Shown: positions 1 through 11,501, numbered from the stretch's first letter. The stretch is DNA of 38,261 nt from Nemertoderma westbladi (GCA_032718475.1 JAUCBJ010003185.1:1-38261); one strand, 5' to 3'. Notes: a model not told the origin generated them from the letters alone. Program-made: numbers and translations.

Positions 1-31
1 TTTAGTTGACTTTAGTAGACTTGAGTATAAA

Positions 32-466
32 GTGTAGTGGCTATGTTATGTATATATAGTGTAGTGGCTTCGCGGTGTAGATAGTGTAGTGGCTTCGCGG
101 TGTATATAGTGTAGTGGCTATGTTATGTATATATAGTGTATTGGCTTCGTGGTGTATATAGTGTAGTGGCTTCGCGGTGTATATAGTGTAGTGGCTTCGC
201 GGTGTATATAGTGTAGTGGCTTCGCGGTGTATATAGTGTAGTGGCTTCGCGGTGTATATAGTGTAGTGGCTTCATGGTGTATATAGTGTAGTGGCTTCAT
301 GGTGTATATAGTGTAGTGGCTTCGCGGTGTATATAGTGTAGTGGCTTCATGGTGTATATAGTGTAGTGGCTTCATGGTGTATATAGTGTAGTGGCTTCGC
401 GGTGTATAAAGTGTAGTGGCTTCGCGGTGTATATAGTCTAGTGGCTTCGCGGTGTATATAGTGTAG
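32..466. repeat. 25-bp minisatellite, about 17 units
   Basis: Tandem units of 25 bp of the form GTGTAGTGGC + TTCGCGGTGTATATA. Variants carry TTCATGG in place of TTCGCGG, and two 27-bp units contain TATGTTATG. I count 17 full units and a partial one that decays near 461-475. Because 25 is not a multiple of 3, the minus strand reads as a 25-residue peptide repeat every three units; I regard that 85-codon frame as a by-product. Confidence 0.95.
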
Positions 467-761
467 TTACGTAGTTACATTGTAGTTACGGATGCGTGTC
501 TATATACTTATGACAAATGCTCCAAAACATCAGTCCATATTACACTTACTATACCGGGTTAAATTAGAGGAATATTTAAATTAATAGAAGCAGTAGTTCA
601 TTAGGTTTTGTTAACTTTCTTAGAGACAACCAATATTCTTTTTATTAATGTATTTATTTGACAATGCCAAGTAAACTATTTTTTGAAAGAGGGTATTGTG
701 TTTATTCCTAGGTAATGAAAGAATAATATGGTCCAAAATTCAATAATCGTGTCTAATAAAT
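467..761. other. noncoding, AT-rich, nothing recognised
   Basis: No convincing reading frame, RNA gene or repeat is visible between the minisatellite and the LINE fragment. Confidence 0.6.
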
Positions 762-1673
762 ATGTCCATAGCTATTAATGGGGAAACTAATGAGAAACCT
801 CCAATGTTATATAGTGTCTGATTGGAGATGTGTGCATTGCCTTGACACGGTGAACCCGGCGTAGCATTCTTGTGAATGCGCCATCCAGAGATTTGGTGTC
901 GTCAGCAGATAGAGCCCAGCATAGAGGAGTACTGGTACTTACTGCTGCTCTAAATAATCGGACCTTAAGCTTCTGATCTATTCTGAGTGACTTCCAAATC
1001 CTGGAAAGTCCAATGCTGCCCATGCCTCTCTCTCTCCTTTATGTATTCTAAGGTCGTCCATCATCTGACTTCCGGATCTATGATCCAAGGTAACAGTAAG
1101 TCGTCCTCATGCTGAAGCATACCATCCTTTGAGCTAAAGCTCATACGATCAGACATTTCCTGAGGACTTTCAAAGATAATTGTCAAAATTTGGCTCTACT
1201 TGGAGTTAACCAAAAATGTCCATAGCTATTAATGGGGAAACTAATGAGAAACCTCCAATGTTATATAGTGTCTGATTGGAGATGTGTGCATTGCCTTGAC
1301 ACGGTGAACCCGGCGTAGCATTCTTGTGAATGCGCCATCCAGAGATTTGGTGTCGTCAGCAGATAGAGCCCAGCATAGAGGAGTACTGGTACTTACTGCT
1401 GCTCTAAATAATCGGACCTTAAGCTTCTGATCTATTCTGCGTGACTTCCAAATCCTGGAAAGTCCATTCAATGCTGCCCATGCCTCTCTCTCTCCTTTAT
1501 GTATTCTAAGGTCGTCCATCATCTGACTTCCGGATCTATGATCCAAGGTAACAGTAAGTCGTCCTCATGCTGAAGCATACCATCCTTTGAGCTAAAGCTC
1601 ATACGATCAGACATTTCCTGAGGACTTTCAAAGATAATTGTCAAAATTTGGCTCTACTTGGAGTTAACCAAAA
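762..1673. repeat. tandem duplication, 454-bp unit, two copies
   Basis: Copy 1 (762-1215) and copy 2 (1216-1673) both begin ATGTCCATAGCTATTAATGG and end GAGTTAACCAAAAA. I see one substitution (CTGAGTGA versus CTGCGTGA) and one 4-bp indel (copy 1 lacks ATTC near 1010). The near identity means the duplication is much younger than the LINE fragment it lies in. Confidence 0.93.
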
Positions 1674-2040
1674 AAACCAACACTAGAAGCAGGCTGTTCT
1701 AATAAGCCCTCTAGTGATTGTGACAGAAGGCCTACACCTAAGGGTCTAGATCCATTTGGTACTTGGCAGGATTTCCTCGACTTCTGGAGCCAGTATGTGG
1801 AGTTACCATAACCCCATCATCATTATGATAATCACAGGACATTCGTAGGAAATTAAAATACATAATTAAGATTAAATTATATACAGATCACGTATACTGA
1901 CTGATCTTATTGCTGCAATAATTTCATCAGGAATCCCATACAATGAATGTATGCTGAACTTACGTGAGCGAGAGACTGATTCAAAGGTCTTGAAGAAGTC
2001 AACAAAGATAACAGCCAGATCACGTCTATCTGATGACATC
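779..2040 (-). mobile_element. decayed LINE fragment (3' half of reverse transcriptase ORF)
   Basis: The minus strand matches, piece by piece, the LINE at 11554-13200. The piece near 780-1050 corresponds to the post-RT region containing KLKVRLFRAA and CWAL.ADDTKSLDG. The piece at 1670-1850 matches the region around 12290-12490. The piece at 1880-2040 matches 12600-12745, upstream of the catalytic motif. The extreme 3' end and the (TAG)n tail of the family are missing, several internal stretches are deleted, and the frame is broken repeatedly. It is a dead insertion, further rearranged by the tandem duplication described separately. Confidence 0.85.
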
Positions 2041-2969
2041 TGATTTAGGGGAGGGAGGGGGTCAACATTTTGGGGAAAAGTGCAGACGTCATACTTGGAC
2101 GGGCCCCATACAGGGTGATGTATGGTTTTGGTAATACGACGTTACTACTGAGGTTTTACAAAGCTCCATTTCTTAAAAGAGCTTTGTTTCTTATGACATG
2201 GATCAGGATCAGGTGCTGCATTGGGCAGGGACTGCTGTATAGAAGCACAGGCTATACTAGTGAAAATGGGTGAAATTCCAGGTGATTTCAAGGCACATGA
2301 CTCTAATACTCCTAGGACGAGCGAGCCCGGCGGTTTGTCTCAATTTAGTTTCTCTCAATTCCAGTACTTCTTTCAAATATTAGTCTATATATGTCTAGGC
2401 GGTCATTACTATCATAGAATAGTTCAGCCTGCACATGATCTACATGTAGTTATGTGGAAGCCAGATTTTGAGAAGAAACATGAAAGTCATTCATTGTCAT
2501 GCCTTCTGCTGTCATGACGATGCTTGATGGAGCAGATGATTGATTTACGTGCCTGTTTTCATGTGTTTTCAAGTTGATTTGATTAGTAAATTAGTACACA
2601 ACATGCGGTACATGGCAGGCTACAAACATTATTACTGGAAAATGCAGTACTCAGTTAGATACTCCTATAGTGAGTTTTCCGTTGCTACTATATGCCTCTA
2701 CAGTACTAAGTAAAAAAACTAATCAATAATATAGCCTAAAATTTAGTACAGTATAAGGTTTCTTCGGGCTTGCTGTCGATGTAGTAAGCCCCTATGTACC
2801 TACCAACACAGTGTGCTGTACATTACATTAACGCTACGGGTAATGTAAATGATTAAGTTAACTTTAACTTATTGGCTTCATTTAATTAGAGTAAAAAATT
2901 TATTGAATTTCTTAAGTTTGCAATCAGGAGATGGAGGTTTGCAACCGCAAGTATGCATCACCGTTTGAT
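2041..2969. other. noncoding, nothing recognised
   Basis: Short open frames at 2070-2273 and 2221-2517 on the plus strand have no recognisable motif and overlap each other. No RNA gene or repeat family was recognised. Confidence 0.5.
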
Positions 2970-3084
2970 GCATAGTTGCGGGTATTGTTACAGTTATATA
3001 TCATTTAGTTCGAAATATAAGCCATATATACACTTTTTGTCACTGATTGGTGGTATATAACTGTAATCTTACCCGCAACTATGC
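2970..3084. repeat. palindromic MITE-like element, 31-bp arms
   Basis: The left arm 2970-3000 begins GCATAGTTGCGGGTA. The right arm 3054-3084 is its reverse complement with about three mismatches. The spacer is 53 bp. This is the form of a small foldback or MITE remnant. I found no clear target-site duplication. Confidence 0.75.
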
Positions 3085-3240
3085 TTCTTAATAGGTTTAC
3101 TGTTTTTAGTATGAAAGTAAACGGCCTCAGTTATGAGATTTAAAATTTTGTAACTTTTGACACGATAGACCATATACAGTGCCAAATCTGTCTTCTCTAA
3201 TGAATCGTCTATCTGAGAGTGATACGGGAATGTTCATAAC

Positions 3241-3532
3241 GTCATGGTATTGAGAATTTGTGGAAAACGCCATCATAAGAGGTGTGTTTTTTTGGCTTCC
3301 TACACGACTTATTTCCAGTGCGGTCCCCCCAGAACTTTACTCCCCAGAGGAAACTCCAGTACTCATTTAGCTTCCTCTTGATGCAAGTGATGCAAGGCAG
3401 AAATGCGGCCCTGGCTGGTCCCTTTAAAGCCTTCATGCCGAAACGAAAACTGCCCTGGCCCATGTGAGGATCGAACCCACGACCTACGGGAGATGTGAAT
3501 TCAGTGCGACCACTACACCAAGGTGGAACCTA
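3241..3532 (-). mobile_element. tRNA-derived SINE, copy 1
   Basis: On the minus strand the 5' end (about 3532 down to 3465) has an A-box-like TGGTGTAGTGG and a B-box GGGTTCGATCC with the spacing of an RNA polymerase III internal promoter, so the head is tRNA-derived. The body reads AGCTAAATGAGTACTGGAGT and CTCTGGGGAGTAAAG and then GCACTGGAAATAAGT. The same body occurs in plus orientation at 22219-22465, which makes this a dispersed family. It is not a functional tRNA: it lacks a foldable 3' acceptor half. The 3' end is uncertain. Confidence 0.85.
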
Positions 3533-5369
3533 AGGGGGAGGTTCTTATTCAGCTTCTTATTCAATCCAAACAAATCGTGCTTCAAAACAACGAAATATAT
3601 GTGATGTTCTTGTGACTTGAGCCACAAAGAATACGGCTATTATGTCGAAGAATATGTTATTCCCCAACCTGAGGTCGGGAACATTTTTGCAATGCGCCGA
3701 AGCATAACTCCGAAGATGACGATTATGAAAAATCATCCCTCCATATCATCCAATTAATGTCGAAACTGAAAGTAATACTCATTATTTTGGTCATAGAGTT
3801 TAGAAGGATGAAGATTACTCAGAATATTTAAATTGCTAAAATATGATGAACTTTATAAGCTGATACATATGGGTCTTATCCAACGGTAAGAAGGGTTATA
3901 ATTTAATTTAGTGAGTACTTTCTGGCCTAGGCCTTTCTTTCTTTTACATATGGGGGCTTTTATATACAGCGATAAAAGCGATAGGCCTACCCTTTGAAAT
4001 AGATTATAAAGGTGTATTATGCATTTTGTATTATCTGCCTTGTATATTATTGCTTGGTATTAAAGAGATAGAGATGGCACAAACCAGCCCTCCCCCCTTA
4101 AATATATTATAATGATCATAAATGTTGTCACGTTCTGATCGAATAAGTTCGCAGATAAAAAGATTATGTTTATTATTGTTCCCCACAATATGTCGCTTAA
4201 ACTACAATAAGAATGATAGATAACACACAGTAAATTGATAACATATGGTATTATTTAGTATCAATTTTATGTCAATAATGGTGCCATAACATATTGAGAT
4301 ATAAATGGGTTTGTGACTGGTGCAAAAAAGCGAAACAGGGGGGAACTGGACGCAAATCCAATCTCGTCCCGATGTTATATTAACTACAGTATGTTAATTT
4401 AACAAGAAACGACAATTCAATAGCCCAGGTTTCAGTTTCATATTTGGTAGTAATCAGCTGTTACTTACTTCGATTTCCTCTGCAAAGTAATGAATTTTAT
4501 TGCGTCCAGAGTCCCCCCTATCCGAAAAAATCAGATCTAAGTGCAACTGTCGTGCGTAGTGTATTTTACATTAGTTATGTTATGTGACTTCAAACCAATT
4601 GACTAGAACAGAACGATTTGTGAGGAAAAACAGTCTCTTTAAAATGATAATTATGAACCAAATAATATTATAATAATGCTGACTAATGCTACTAATGTAG
4701 TGTATAAATAGAATAAAACACAAAATATAATAAAATGTAAATTCCAAAACTTCATCATTAATATGACTTAATGCCGATAGTGTTAACAAAGAGTTATTAT
4801 ATAGCACATTATGCCTATGCAGTATGTTTTAGAAGTGAACATTACAGGTGTACACTCTAGATAATTAATTGCTTTACAATGTGACTGTACGTGCCTGAAC
4901 AACCCAGCAAACAAATTCAGTTATTATCAATATTAATATCACTAAAAAGTAAATACTAGCTAATACTAGCTCGGACGGTACCAGTACTGGAACCTCAAAC
5001 ACGAAACGTCTCGTAACAGACCGCAACTGGATGAAACAGTTTAATATTTTATCCCAACTATTTCTACTTTAATTGAGTATTAATTGAATTCCTATTAAAA
5101 AAATTTAGAATTCCCACCATGATATAATATTACACTTATGTTTTTAGAGTTTTAACAGTTACAGTATAACAGTTTTCCATTCCATTTTTTTTAATGAAAC
5201 TACGTATATACTTGTTGCAAGGTGCCTAGGTGCTGTGTTGGCGATGACCTACTATTCTATAGATACAGTATCTATATACAGTAGCCTGTACGTACAGTAA
5301 TGCGTGTAGTGTTAGAAAGATCTCCCCCGATTTCGTTTCTACGTAATAATCAGATCCGTCTGCAGTACC
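3533..5369. other. noncoding, AT-rich, nothing recognised
   Basis: About 1.8 kb with only short unrecognised frames, including a 75-codon frame at 4580-4807 on the minus strand that is hydrophobic because of AT bias. I looked on the minus strand for the eag exon expected after 11305 (the post-YNLR basic segment) and did not find one I could support. Confidence 0.5.
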
Positions 5370-5640
5370 TAGTCTGCGGCTAGATGGCGAAATGTCTTAA
5401 AGTGTGGATCAACTTCTTAAAATTGTTATTTACAATCAATTTAAGCTGAAAATTGTCAGGTAGGCCTACATAATAAACTCTCTGAATCTCTACAGAGACG
5501 TAAGCGTCTGCTGTTTCCAAGTCTGCCACTGTAGAAGGCGAAATGTCTGAAGGCGAACACTTATCCAACTTTCTTATTTAGAATCAGATTAAGCTCAAAC
5601 TTGGCACGTACAGTAGCTAGCCTATTACAGTATAATCTGA
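5370..5640 (+). repeat. diverged copy of the CTAGAGGGC repeat family
   Basis: Two sub-copies are visible. The first, near 5377, reads CGGCTAGATGGCGAAATGTC followed by a TTAAGCTGAAAATTGTCAGG-like stretch. The second, near 5530, reads AGAAGGCGAAATGTCTGAAG followed by TTAAGCTCAAACTTGGCA. The same core and trailer recur in the element at 14769-16297, so the unit is dispersed. Confidence 0.7.
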
Positions 5641-6827
5641 GTAGACTTTTAAGTGTAGAGGAGGCTAAGTAGATTTTTAAAAACGAAATCCTCAGAAACG
5701 GATTTTAGAATTTTGGCTTTGATAAGTGAAAGCTGATACGAATCTGACTCTGACGCTGACTGAAGAAGTACTGTAAAATCGAGGCCATACCAAATATACT
5801 CCCCTGACAACCCACACAAGAAGATGACGTTCCCATGGACGACCGGCTTACACAAGTAAAAAGTAGACAAGTAGAAAGGGGTACCGGACAACCATGGAGA
5901 ATCGGGATACCTGGTCGAACTTATTTTTCACTGACCGAACTCGCTTGAGCTGCAGTACTTTAGAAACATTAGTAGGCCTAATATAAAGGATAGAATGGAT
6001 TACTGTATATCCTACATGCTACAGAATGGATAAGGAAATCATATTGGGAAACAGGGCAAGGCAAACGAAACATGAAGTTTGCAATGATCAGAGCTTGAGT
6101 AACTTTGCCTCTGATACAAAGATTTTTAGAAACTGTTATGATTACAGTAACTTGTGTCTAATACCTACTGTACCATGTAGCGAGATCTTCCCATTAACAA
6201 GTTTAAGTTATCTTTCGAATGAAAGCGATATGTTTGCACATCCCTTATCCTTATTGATCACAAATCAGTGATAACACTGCTAATGTACAGAGATCAAATA
6301 GATCGTAAGTTATTTTAATTAAGTCGAGCCTTTTATCTAAGATCAGAACTCGATTATGGTGTAGGGCCTACAGAAATGAAAGGATTTAAAGTGACGTCGT
6401 AATATTAATGTGATAAAAAAAAGTTGCTAACTTGATGTGTACAGTACTGTAGGGGTTGGATTTTTAAAGGATAAATGTAGAAAACTTTACTTTCTTCAGT
6501 AAAAAATTAGACAAGTTAATTCTTATTTTAAAATTTAGATTAACCTTGTTCAATGATGATCCACGTAGTGTAGTTTGCAAAACCACCTTACAGTATTCAC
6601 ATACACGTACTGTACTACGCCGCCATAAATGACGCCTTTATTACAATCCGAAGAATCTGCGTGTATACTCTGTTATTCTGTAATTAAAATTAACGTAAGA
6701 CTACAACGGGATGAACTCATTCAGCCACGAAGTAAGCGAGCTTAAAATTAGGGAACCATATCATTATGGCTTACTTTAACTGTGGGTTGGTCTTTATTGT
6801 GAATCCTGGTTTCGAGAAATTACAGTA
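5641..6827. other. noncoding, nothing recognised
   Basis: Short frames at 5649-5891 (minus) and 6026-6271 (plus) show no domain or motif. No splice-bounded coding segment was recognised. Confidence 0.5.
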
Positions 6828-8080
6828 CAGTCCCTATCTCATTCTAGATACCGTTTCTCAAACTGGGTACCTTTTCTCTTACCTCACTCTTACTAACTCA
6901 AACCTGTCTGGTTTACTCAAACCCAACTCAAACTCGCGTAACTACCCACTGTGCACTGTGTAGCATTCATGCAACAAGCTGTCTGTGTTTAATGGCCCAC
7001 TTGCTTCTGTTATACTCTGTCTACGGGTTTGATGGTCTTCTGCTGTTATAACATTCCCTAAACTTGATTTGTTTGTGTGTAATTAACTCCAGTAGACAGT
7101 GAGAATTAAGTTGCAGACTCAGTGACTCAATTAATTTTTAAATTTCAGAATAAAAAAATTATATGCTAAAAAATTATTAAACTGAAGATTTATTAATTTT
7201 TATTACATTTATTAAGTATGTATGACTCATAGCATATTAACGTTATTTTACATTAAAATATAACCATATAATATAACCAAACAATTTTATAAATTTATTT
7301 TAATGTCGCGTATATTTCGCTAATGTTTCTAATGTTTAACTTTAATGTTTTACTAATGATTAATTCTCTGTTAGTATTACATCGTCAACACTATTATTCG
7401 CAATACATCCGGGTGTGGGCATACCGGGCAAAGGGGCCAGAGGAAACCTCTGTAATTATAGACAGGGCCATATTTATGGGAGGGGGGTGGGGGGGGGGGG
7501 GGGGTGTGTTGCGAGGTCCCATATGCACTAATAATTCTTAATTAACAATTAGATTTTTAAACTGATATGTCTTGTAAGGCACCAATTGACATCAAACAGA
7601 CAGACAACACCAATTTCCCACAACAATATTCCCCAGAATTAAAACTTTCTCTACAAACAGACCGAGCCAGTGTAGTTTAGTTAACAACATACATTTAGTA
7701 AAGCCCACAAAGGAACTGTGTGATTGACATGTCTTTTATGAGACACACACAAGCCGGCCTGCCCAGCTTATGTAACTCAAGAGCCCAAGCAACACTAACA
7801 GACAGAGGCCCCTTCCCCATGTGGTGCCTCACTCAACCAGAGTAATCATCCATCCCGTACAGGAAGAGTAATGCTGAGTATGGCACAGTTGGAGGTCAAC
7901 CTAACTCAAACCATGGCGCCAGACTCTAGTTTGAGTTAGATTGAGCTGGCTGCATCTTTCTGATTTCTCAACTCTTACCCCAGTCTTACCTACTGAAATT
8001 CTCCGTTGACTATCATTAGTAAACGGTTTGAGAAATGATACCCAGTTTGAGAAATAATATTCAGAATGAGATAGGGACTG
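6828..8080. mobile_element. 1.25-kb nonautonomous TIR element, TA target site
   Basis: The left end reads CAGTCCCTATCTCATTCT and the right end is its exact reverse complement. After 8 unmatched bases the arms share TTTCTCAAACTGGGTA, giving a terminal inverted repeat of about 50 bp. The dinucleotide TA lies immediately outside both ends (6826-6827 and 8081-8082), as expected for insertion by a Tc1/mariner-like transposase. The interior holds no transposase frame, so the copy is nonautonomous. A long G-run lies inside. Confidence 0.85.
7478..7504 (+). repeat. G-rich homopolymer tract
   Basis: Runs of 3, 6 and about 17 consecutive G separated by single bases; able in principle to form a G-quadruplex. 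It lies inside the TA-flanked element. Confidence 0.9.
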
Positions 8081-8936
8081 TAGGCCCTACTGTATACACA
8101 CATACTGTACCGGTATGTTACGCCGCAAGATAACAATAATTATCACTTTGTCCTCCATCCTACTGTTGTAGTAACCTATGACTCATCTCTGGAAGGTTCT
8201 CAATTAATAATATACACTCTCGTAGTATATAAATACCACTTACCGGTACTGTAGAATGTACTGCTAGCCTACAGTAGTGTTATTATCAGTGAGTCGATGG
8301 TTAGTACTGCGGTATTTTAGTGCGTAGGGTGATACAGTATATTAGTAGATAATAAAAGTTAGTCGGGATAAAAATATCTATTAAAATTAATATTGAGAAA
8401 TATCATTTCATGAAACATCAGTCGGGTAAATTGATTTTCCAGGTCATTTATTACAATATTGTAAATTTTTGATGCCAGTCTTTAGGACGTTATTTAGCTC
8501 CGCTATATGCTTTACTCAAGGTCTGGTACAGTACCAACTGTAGGCCTACACCGTCCTGGAATATACAGTAGTGTCGTAATTCAGTGACACCCCCCCCCCC
8601 CCCCTTGTCGAATTTTTTTTACAAATCGTAATGATATTGCATGAAATTTGAAATATACAGTAGTTAGTTTAATCTCCCTCCCCCTCCTTACTGGTTGCGG
8701 TAGAATTTCTATTTTGCTTTCATTCTTTAGCTATTACGACTCTACATTCCAGGACATGGTGTAGTGCAATAGGAAATATGTAGTACATACAGGTATACAG
8801 TAGTAGGCTACATTTGAAAAAGTATGCAGTTAAAAAATAAAACGTACAAATAATTGTTTTAATATCAAACAGCGCGAGTCAGCCAGGGCTACTTTCTGAA
8901 TTTATTTTTTTAATGGAACAAATTTTTCTATATGAT
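8081..8936. other. noncoding; contains a C homopolymer at 8590-8604
   Basis: No gene recognised. A 15-C run is followed by AAATTTGAAATA-type sequence. A similar order (GACAC, C-rich stretch, ACAAAT, GAAATTTGAAA) recurs near 10930-11000, suggesting a diverged dispersed repeat, but the similarity is weak. Confidence 0.5.
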
Positions 8937-9051
8937 TTATTAAGTAATTAAAACAGGATGATCCAACTCTATAGCAAATGGAGCGGAAAATCGCTCCAAT
9001 TGCTTTAGAGTTGGATCATCCTAAGTAGGTCCTGTTTTAATTACTTAATAA
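8937..9051. repeat. palindromic MITE-like element, about 50-bp arms
   Basis: The left arm begins TTATTAAGTAATTAAAACAG and continues GATGATCCAACTCTA to GGAGCG. The right arm is its reverse complement with one 11-nt insertion and one or two mismatches. The loop is only about 5 bases, so the RNA would fold into a nearly perfect hairpin. No coding capacity. Confidence 0.9.
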
Positions 9052-9212
9052 TTTATACTATCTATGGATGTTAAAACATAAACAATTTCCCTATAATAAT
9101 CGAGTATATTGAATTGACGTCCGTCGCTTCCGAAATATTACGTACAGCCTACACTAATTGAGCAGGTTTTCGTACCACCTTTGCGGTATATACGCTTATA
9201 TATATATACGCA

Positions 9213-9329
9213 TATAATAATATTTTAAGAATTCAAAAAGTGACAACTTATATGATCAATCACTAAGAATCTAATAATCTAATAGATCATATAAGTTGTC
9301 ACTTTTTGAATTCTTAAAATATTATTATA
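9213..9329. repeat. perfect inverted repeat, 45-bp arms
   Basis: The left arm 9213-9257 begins TATAATAATATTTTAAGAAT. The right arm 9285-9329 is its exact reverse complement. The loop is 27 bp. Perfect arms indicate a recent insertion or arm homogenisation. It is consistent with a small foldback element. Confidence 0.93.
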
Positions 9330-11304
9330 CTAAAACAACTTGATCTCACACCCTACAGTCATATTCCCTAACTTTCTTTACTTAATTTAAACTTATATAT
9401 ACGCATAAATATATATTGATGGTATATACACTTAGCGTAGCTACGTAGGCCCTCAATGTACCTTATTCGTACAGAAACCGGCCTGTACAGTACGTAGTTT
9501 GCACAGTACGGCCTTAATACTTTATAGGGACTAGCTAGGGATCATCTCTGCCTTGCTTTCTCAAATATGGTCGCTAGATTAGTACAGGTTTCCTCTTGAG
9601 GGAGGAGGGGTTATTATTCTGGGTAAGGAGGTGGGGGTATTGGAAATAAATAGACCTAATCCCTGGCCTAACGGCCGTAGAAAACATTCAGTACCTTCAC
9701 TCACTAAAGACGTACTGTACAGTACATACATTGCAATTACACAACATCAATAGTTCCAGAGACGGTTATTGAAACTCGTTAGGCCTACTGTATAATGTCA
9801 TTAGATAATTAATGGCCGCAATTTTAAAGAGAACTGTAACAGAGTTACCTCATCAGTTATAAAAACCGGTTCAAAAAACGTAGCCATCTGGAATGAAAAC
9901 ACCAGAAGCAATCAGGAGAGCCCCAACAAAGCAAACACACCAGGTTATAAAGAATTATGGTCTTGATTGCTTATTATCCGAAAGTCCAAAGGAAGTCCGT
10001 AGGAGGCAGAAATCGAGAGCGGAAGAAGCAAGCAGCATCGGGTTCGCACCAATTAGCCAGTCAGGAAAACAATCAAATAATATCAACTCTCCCTCACAAT
10101 CGTGTCGTTTTAGTAAATAATTGATTTCTTGCCGATGCTCCATGAAATCATTCCATCATTTTGCGTTTCTTATTAATAAAGGCGGTGAGTGATTGGGTTG
10201 GGACATCACGCAAATAAGTTAAGTGCTACAGTGCAGTACATGGATTGCACTCGGGCTGTCATCATAAGCGACATACATACTGTGATGTACAGTAGGCCTA
10301 CTGTAGGCCTTCTCGAATAGACATCGTTTTGTTAAGTGGTTGGCCGCTCAAGCTCATGGTTGTCATTATAAAAAAATAAGTAAAAATTGAACAGGAGAGG
10401 AAAATGCTACAGTATAAAAAAATAATGTAGGCCTGTACAGTAGGGGCCTTCATGTACAGTTGTACCATTGTAGGCCGATGTATGACGAGGCTTCTAGAGT
10501 ACTGTGTTGTGTATCAGGCCTACTGATGATGGGTTAAAAGAAAGGGTGTGTTGTTATGAAAATTAAGCAATTCTATTCATAAGTGCAACCAGAAAATTAT
10601 GTGTACATAACCCGCTCGGTAAAAATAAGGTAAAAATAAAGAACCCACAACGCAAAGCAACAGAGGGGACAAACCATAACGTAATTTAGTGCAATTAATA
10701 TACTGTAAATATGTGTTGATTATTCATGTTAACTTATTTATCCACTAACCTCGTTAAACTTCATTAGAGCAAAAATAAAAAGAAGAGCATCCGTAAAAAT
10801 CCTAGGTTTATAAATTCTGTATGAACTGTATGCAGTCGTTAAGGCGAATACTAGGCCTCTAGCCTGTACGGTACGCACCGCACACCCATTTGCATCATGC
10901 CCCGGAATAATAGTGTACTGTATTAATTTAATGACACAGCCACCGCACCCCCTAATTTTTCTACAAATTTTAACGAAATCGAATGAAATTTGAAAATTAA
11001 ATTAAAAAATTAATAATTAAATAAAAATTTTGCTTCACACACTAAGTTTCGAATTCATTGCAATCTCAATAAGAACAGGGGGGTCATTGATTACATCATT
11101 GTAATCCGCACATGGCTTACTGTAATTTACTCGCATGTTGTATTTATATTATTCACCTTTAGCTGTATTTAACTGCTATACTTGACTGAATTGCGACATT
11201 ATATTACGAGGCATGGTGAATATGAGATGTACAGTAATATGTAACTTTTTATCGCGATTTTTGCCAGGTACAGTAAGAGTTGCAACATATTATGCAGTAC
11301 TCAC
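9330..11304. other. noncoding, probable eag intron or 3' flank
   Basis: No supported gene. A 75-codon plus-strand frame at 9893-10120 has no recognisable domain. Near 10050 is a CCAAT-containing stretch (GCACCAATTAGCCAGTC) resembling the one at 17366-17382. The region lies downstream of the 11305 splice donor, so it is probably eag intron. Confidence 0.5.
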
Positions 11305-11501
11305 TCTGTGCCTAAGATTATAAGTTAGTGTGAGATTCCGAGAGAATGATATCGCGAAGGCTTGGTAGAAAGTCAATACTTCTATAAGTGACTCCCTCTT
11401 TATGCAATGTAGATCGCAATAGGTAAGAGCTCTAACGTGCGCACATGACTGCCCAAGAGAAGGTTCCTTCCAGAAATAGTCACCAAACACGTCTCCTTTT
11501 C
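11305..11501 (-). CDS. eag: EAG-type K+ channel, exon for distal cyclic-nucleotide-binding-homology domain
   Basis: The exon encodes about 65 residues of an EAG-family (KCNH1/KCNH5-like) voltage-gated potassium channel, a plasma-membrane protein. Visible motifs are [25 protein letters not shown] and [22 protein letters not shown] separates the EAG subfamily from ERG and ELK. In the family, the tyrosine and leucine of YNL act as an intrinsic ligand filling the cyclic-nucleotide pocket; both are present. On the minus strand a polypyrimidine-rich acceptor TTTTATTTCAG precedes base 11501 and a strong donor GTGAGT follows base 11305. The exon is 197 bp, entered in phase 1 and left in phase 0, and it completes the GG/GA glycine codon begun by the exon ending at 22561. 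The two exons together give exactly 150 codons. The following C-terminal exon was not found in the window. Confidence 0.95.

Noticed and set aside
118-375. 85-codon minus-strand frame with a 25-residue repeat
   Set aside because: It is the translation of a 25-bp minisatellite; the period follows from 25 not being divisible by 3.
3480-3532. Possible functional tRNA gene (A-box and B-box on the minus strand)
   Set aside because: No acceptor stem pairing or proper 3' half, and the sequence continues into a body shared with 22219-22465, so it is a SINE head.
9893-10120. 75-codon plus-strand frame (KTPEAIRRAPTK...)
   Set aside because: No recognisable family, no clear splice context, and an overlapping minus-strand frame of similar length. 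Kept only as a note.
8575-11220. Possible diverged repeat pair (8575-8800 and 10920-11220)
   Set aside because: Short shared words in the same order (GACAC, GAAATTTGAAA, GGCATGGTG or GACATGGTG), but the similarity is too weak to define an element by eye.
1-11304. Downstream eag exon encoding the segment after YNLRHR
   Set aside because: Searched by eye on the minus strand for a basic, EEE-rich continuation with an acceptor; none could be supported.
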